Shown: one piece after another, positions 5,130 through 5,201 of the stretch
Position numbering within the stretch: position 1 is the stretch's first letter
Layout: every line of letters starts with the position of its first letter
DNA from: an uncultured Pseudomonadales bacterium
GTDB lineage: Bacteria; Pseudomonadota; Gammaproteobacteria; Pseudomonadales; Pseudohongiellaceae
Direction: 5' to 3'
Assembly (NCBI GenBank): GCA_938082955.1
Contig: CALKDE010000111.1
Span: forward strand, 1-5,201
DNA length: 5,201 nt
Notes under the pieces: model-generated
Told to the model about the DNA's origin: nothing
Databases searched by the model: none
What the model saw: only the letters and a program-made list of their open reading frames with translations
Position numbers and translations under genes: made by a program

Positions 5130-5172
5130 TTAAGACCTAAGATTAAGATCTAACGGTTAATAGCGGTCTTAA
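5130..5172 (-). repeat. Inverted repeat in the rluC leader
   Basis: TTAAGACC (5130-5137 on the plus strand) and GGTCTTAA (5165-5172) are exact inverted copies of 8 bp with 27 bp between them. On the rluC mRNA the 3' arm ends 3 nt before the GAGGA Shine-Dalgarno. The loop also carries further short CTTA-like repeats (minus strand GATCTTAATCTTAGG). It may be an mRNA fold or an operator; the long loop and A/T-rich arms make either weak. No convincing rluC promoter is visible in 5117-5201; TTGAAA at the far right lacks a matching -10. Confidence 0.4.
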
Positions 5173-5201
5173 AGTACTAAGAGTTCACTAATTTCAAGAA
5201 T

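Overview
The window is a conserved housekeeping segment from what looks like a gammaproteobacterium of moderate GC content (about half G+C by eye; not computed). All genes lie on the minus strand and read right to left: rluC, yceD, rpmF, plsX, fabD, fabG and the first 69 codons of acpP, which runs off the left edge. The proteins closely match the enterobacterial and pseudomonad versions (for example, catalytic residues of FabD fall at the E. coli numbers). The order without fabH between plsX and fabD is the arrangement known from Pseudomonas, whereas E. coli has plsX-fabH-fabD. I see no mobile element, CRISPR array, tRNA, rRNA or foreign-looking gene, and nothing that amounts to a new multi-gene system.

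Region by region, from the right: positions 5117-5201 are the rluC leader and contain an 8-bp inverted repeat. The 23S rRNA pseudouridine synthase gene rluC (GTG start) follows. The 93-bp gap after it carries a near-perfect sigma70 promoter (TTGACA, 17 bp, TATTAT) whose -10 box ends only 9 bp before the yceD start codon, so yceD may be read from a leaderless or 1-nt-leader transcript. Then come yceD (DUF177), rpmF (ribosomal protein L32), plsX (TTG start, coupled to the rpmF stop), fabD, fabG and acpP. A 9-bp hairpin spans the plsX stop codon. The fabG-acpP spacer of 268 bp is the longest non-coding stretch and holds a candidate acpP promoter starting on the fabG stop codon.

The genes form one growth-linked block: RluC and L32 (and probably YceD) serve the large ribosomal subunit, PlsX feeds acyl-phosphate into phospholipid synthesis, FabD makes malonyl-ACP, FabG does the first reduction of each elongation cycle, and AcpP carries the chain. 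The main observations worth checking are regulatory and translational: the start-proximal yceD promoter, an 11-nt Shine-Dalgarno context shared by rpmF and acpP, the plsX hairpin, the rluC leader repeat, unusual start sites (TTG, GTG, a 3-codon ORF overlapping the fabD start), and the lack of fabH.
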